DNA of 8,241 nt, taken from assembly GCA_964540445.1 (NCBI GenBank), contig CAZIMF010000037.1, positions 1 through 8,241 of the forward strand, written 5' to 3'. The position numbers were made by a program, and so were the translations under genes. Source of the stretch: JALQXV01 sp964540445. Lineage in GTDB: Bacteria > Patescibacteriota > Saccharimonadia > Saccharimonadales > 2-12-FULL-41-12. The first letter of the stretch is position 1. Every line of letters starts with the position of its first letter. Below are positions 6,417 to 8,241 of the stretch, piece after piece. Below the pieces are notes generated by a model. That model ran no database searches. It was given only the letters and a program-made list of their open reading frames with translations, and was not told where the DNA came from.

Positions 6417-8241
6417 ATGGCAGATACAGACAATGACTTAGATAAAGCAGCACAAACTCCGCTTGACGCAGCTATTCAAACACCGCGTGTAGAAAGTCTG
6501 CAGCGTGGGCCTGAAGTGTTTGTCCAGGACCAAACGCACTCCCGCCAAGTAGAAGCGCGCACCGTAGAGAATGTTATGGAAGACAGCTACCTTCGTTATT
6601 CGATGAGCGTGATTGTCGAGCGGGCACTCCCAGATGTGCGCGATGGCCTTAAGCCGGTGCACCGACGTATTCTTTACAGCATGAACGAGCAGGGTTTGCG
6701 CAGCAGTGCGCGCCACAGTAAGAGTGCTAACGTGGTCGGCCAGGTAATGGGTCGGTACCACCCGCACGGTGATTCGTCTATCTATGATGCGCTGGTTCGG
6801 ATGGCGCAGCCATGGTCAATGCGCTATATGCTCGTAAACGGGCAGGGTAACTTTGGTAGTATGGACGGCGATCCACCAGCTGCTATGCGTTATACCGAAT
6901 CTAAAATGCAACGTCTGGCCGACGAAATTTTGGCCGACATCGACAAAGAAACCGTTAACTTCCGAGACACCTACGATGGTACTCGGCAAGAACCAGAAGT
7001 ATTACCAGCCAAGATCCCAAGCCTGCTCTTAAACGGTCAAGTTGGTATTGCCGTTGGTATGGCCACCAGCATTCCGCCCCACAACCTAACCGAGCTCATC
7101 GATGCTACCATCGAACAGATCGATAATCCCGAAGCTACACTCGATGATCTGCTTAAACATGTTAAGGGTCCTGATTTTCCAACCGGGGGCATTATCTATG
7201 GTCAAAACTCTATCCGGAGCGCTTATGCCACCGGTCGTGGCGGTATTGTTGTTCGCGGCGTGGCCGAAATTGTAGAAACTGGCAAGCTCCAGCAAATCGT
7301 CATCACCGAAATCCCGTACGCACTTAATAAAGAGAATCTAGTTATTAAGATTGCCGAGCTGGTGAACACTAAAAAAATTACCGGCATCCGTGATATCCGC
7401 GACGAAAGCTCCCGCGGGGCGGTTCGAATTGTTATCGATCTCAAGAAAGATGCCTATCCAAAGAAACTACTCAACCAGCTATATAAGCTGACTCCGCTGC
7501 AAACTGCTTTCCACTTTAATATGATGGCCCTAATTGATGGCTTGCAACCGCGTGTACTAGGTTTGCAAGATATCATCCTCGAGCATATCAAGCATCGTCA
7601 GCAAGTCGTTAGGCGTCGCACCGAATATGAGCTGCGTAAAGCCAAAGAGCGGGCGCATGTACTGGAAGGACTTAAGATTGCTCTCGACCACATTGATGAA
7701 GTAATTGCTACCATTCGTGCCAGCCAAGATACCGAGGAAGCCCAAATCAACCTGATTAAACAGTTTAAACTCAGTGAAATCCAGGCTAAAGCCATTTTGG
7801 CGATGCAACTTCGTACTCTTGCTGGCCTAGAACGCCAGAAAATCGAAGACGAACTTGCCGAGCTGATGACGCTCATTGCTAAACTCGAAAGCATTTTGGC
7901 CGACGAAAAGAAGATTCTAAAGATTATTCGCGACGAGTTCGTGGAAATTAAGAAGCAGTACGGTGACGAACGGCGGACAAAAGTCATCCCGTCTGAGCTC
8001 GGAAAAATGAGCGATGAAGACCTTGTCCCCGACGAACAAGTTGTTGTAACACTCACATCGGCTAATTATATTAAGAGGAGTCCGATAGGTGAATATCGTC
8101 GTCAAAACCGTGGCGGCAAAGGCAAGCGTGGCATGACTACGCGTGAAGAAGACGTCATCGAACATGTTGTAAATGCCTCCACTCACGACTTTCTTTTGTT
8201 CTTTACCAATAAAGGACGTGTCTTCCGACTTAAGACATACG
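6417..8241 (+). CDS. gyrA: DNA gyrase subunit A, 3' end outside window
   Basis: GyrA is the DNA cleavage-and-rejoining subunit of gyrase, acting as A2B2 with GyrB. The window holds 608 codons; the frame is open to the last base. The ATG is one nucleotide after the gyrB stop (TAA-G-ATG), with GGA 8 nt upstream inside gyrB, so translation is probably coupled. Residues 1-47 are a polar leader, about 37 residues longer than in E. coli. The winged-helix core starts around SYLRYSMSVIVERALPDVRD (57-76). The quinolone-determining region has HPHGDSSIYD (115-124), where S120 and D124 match E. coli Ser83 and Asp87 and are unmutated. The active-site Tyr is Y159 in AAMRYTE. A coiled-coil arm follows, rich in Glu, Lys and Leu. 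The GyrA box is QNRGGKG (563-569), a one-residue variant of QRRGGKG, which supports gyrase over topoisomerase IV ParC. Only the first part of the C-terminal beta-pinwheel is present. Confidence 0.96.
   Translation, partial: MADTDNDLDKAAQTPLDAAIQTPRVESLQRGPEVFVQDQTHSRQVEARTVENVMEDSYLRYSMSVIVERALPDVRDGLKPVHRRILYSMNEQGLRSSARHSKSANVVGQVMGRYHPHGDSSIYDALVRMAQPWSMRYMLVNGQGNFGSMDGDPPAAMRYTESKMQRLADEILADIDKETVNFRDTYDGTRQEPEVLPAKIPSLLLNGQVGIAVGMATSIPPHNLTELIDATIEQIDNPEATLDDLLKHVKGPDFPTGGIIYGQNSIRSAYATGRGGIVVRGVAEIVETGKLQQIVITEIPYALNKENLVIKIAELVNTKKITGIRDIRDESSRGAVRIVIDLKKDAYPKKLLNQLYKLTPLQTAFHFNMMALIDGLQPRVLGLQDIILEHIKHRQQVVRRRTEYELRKAKERAHVLEGLKIALDHIDEVIATIRASQDTEEAQINLIKQFKLSEIQAKAILAMQLRTLAGLERQKIEDELAELMTLIAKLESILADEKKILKIIRDEFVEIKKQYGDERRTKVIPSELGKMSDEDLVPDEQVVVTLTSANYIKRSPIGEYRRQNRGGKGKRGMTTREEDVIEHVVNASTHDFLLFFTNKGRVFRLKTY

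Noticed and set aside
6056..6433. 125-residue minus-strand frame across the gyrB end
   Set aside because: Antisense shadow of the conserved GyrB C-terminus, with no independent promoter or ribosome binding site.
7598..8056. 152-residue Ser/Arg-rich open frame on the minus strand
   Set aside because: It lies wholly inside gyrA, whose forward translation is a clear GyrA with a full set of motifs; its composition is that of an antisense shadow and it has no convincing start signal.
1..8241. Alternative genetic code (TGA as Gly) as in some CPR lineages
   Set aside because: No in-frame TGA occurs in any of the five genes, and Gly positions in conserved gyrase motifs use GGN codons.

Overview
The window looks like chromosomal DNA from a Candidate Phyla Radiation (Patescibacteria) bacterium, most likely Candidatus Saccharibacteria (TM7). 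Three things support this. The first is a VirD4/TraG-like ATPase whose pre-ATPase segment and Walker region resemble proteins common in that group. The second is a secreted surface protein whose N-terminus (LAFSPTTIDQ, then FYVKRL, RRLG and PPE...AASGND) matches an export signal I recall from Saccharibacteria. The third is a GyrB ending in HAKFVKDLDI. These assignments rest on memory of families, not on a search. No gene has an in-frame TGA and the four visible stops are TAG, TAA, TAA and TAA, which fits genetic code 11 and gives no sign of the TGA=Gly code of Absconditabacteria/Gracilibacteria.

Layout. (1) Positions 1-2166, + strand: the 3' part of a VirD4/TraG-type secretion ATPase. Its N-terminus lies outside the window and it ends in a disordered tail of about 210 residues. 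(2) 2167-2306: a short convergent intergenic region with weak hairpins and a 19-nt imperfect tandem repeat that runs into the stop codon of the opposing gene. (3) 2307-4272, - strand: a two-gene unit. The first gene encodes a secreted, cell-wall-spanning surface protein (signal anchor, N-terminal domain, Pro/Thr stalk, paired Cys motifs, DUF11-like domain, LPNTG and C-terminal membrane helix). One nucleotide after its stop begins a small coiled-coil protein with two membrane helices. (4) 4273-4444: a divergent control region with a good sigma-A-type promoter for gyrB, a weaker candidate promoter for the surface-protein unit, and an inverted repeat over the latter. (5) 4445-8241, + strand: gyrB followed one nucleotide later by gyrA, which is cut by the window end.

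How the genes work together. GyrB and GyrA form DNA gyrase and are translationally coupled. The surface protein and the small membrane protein are coupled in the same way and may act together at the envelope; their function is unknown. The ATPase probably belongs to a type IV secretion-like machine, but no other component is visible here. Nothing in the window amounts to a demonstrated new system. The strongest candidates for follow-up are the surface protein with its duplicated Cys-bracketed motif and its membrane partner.
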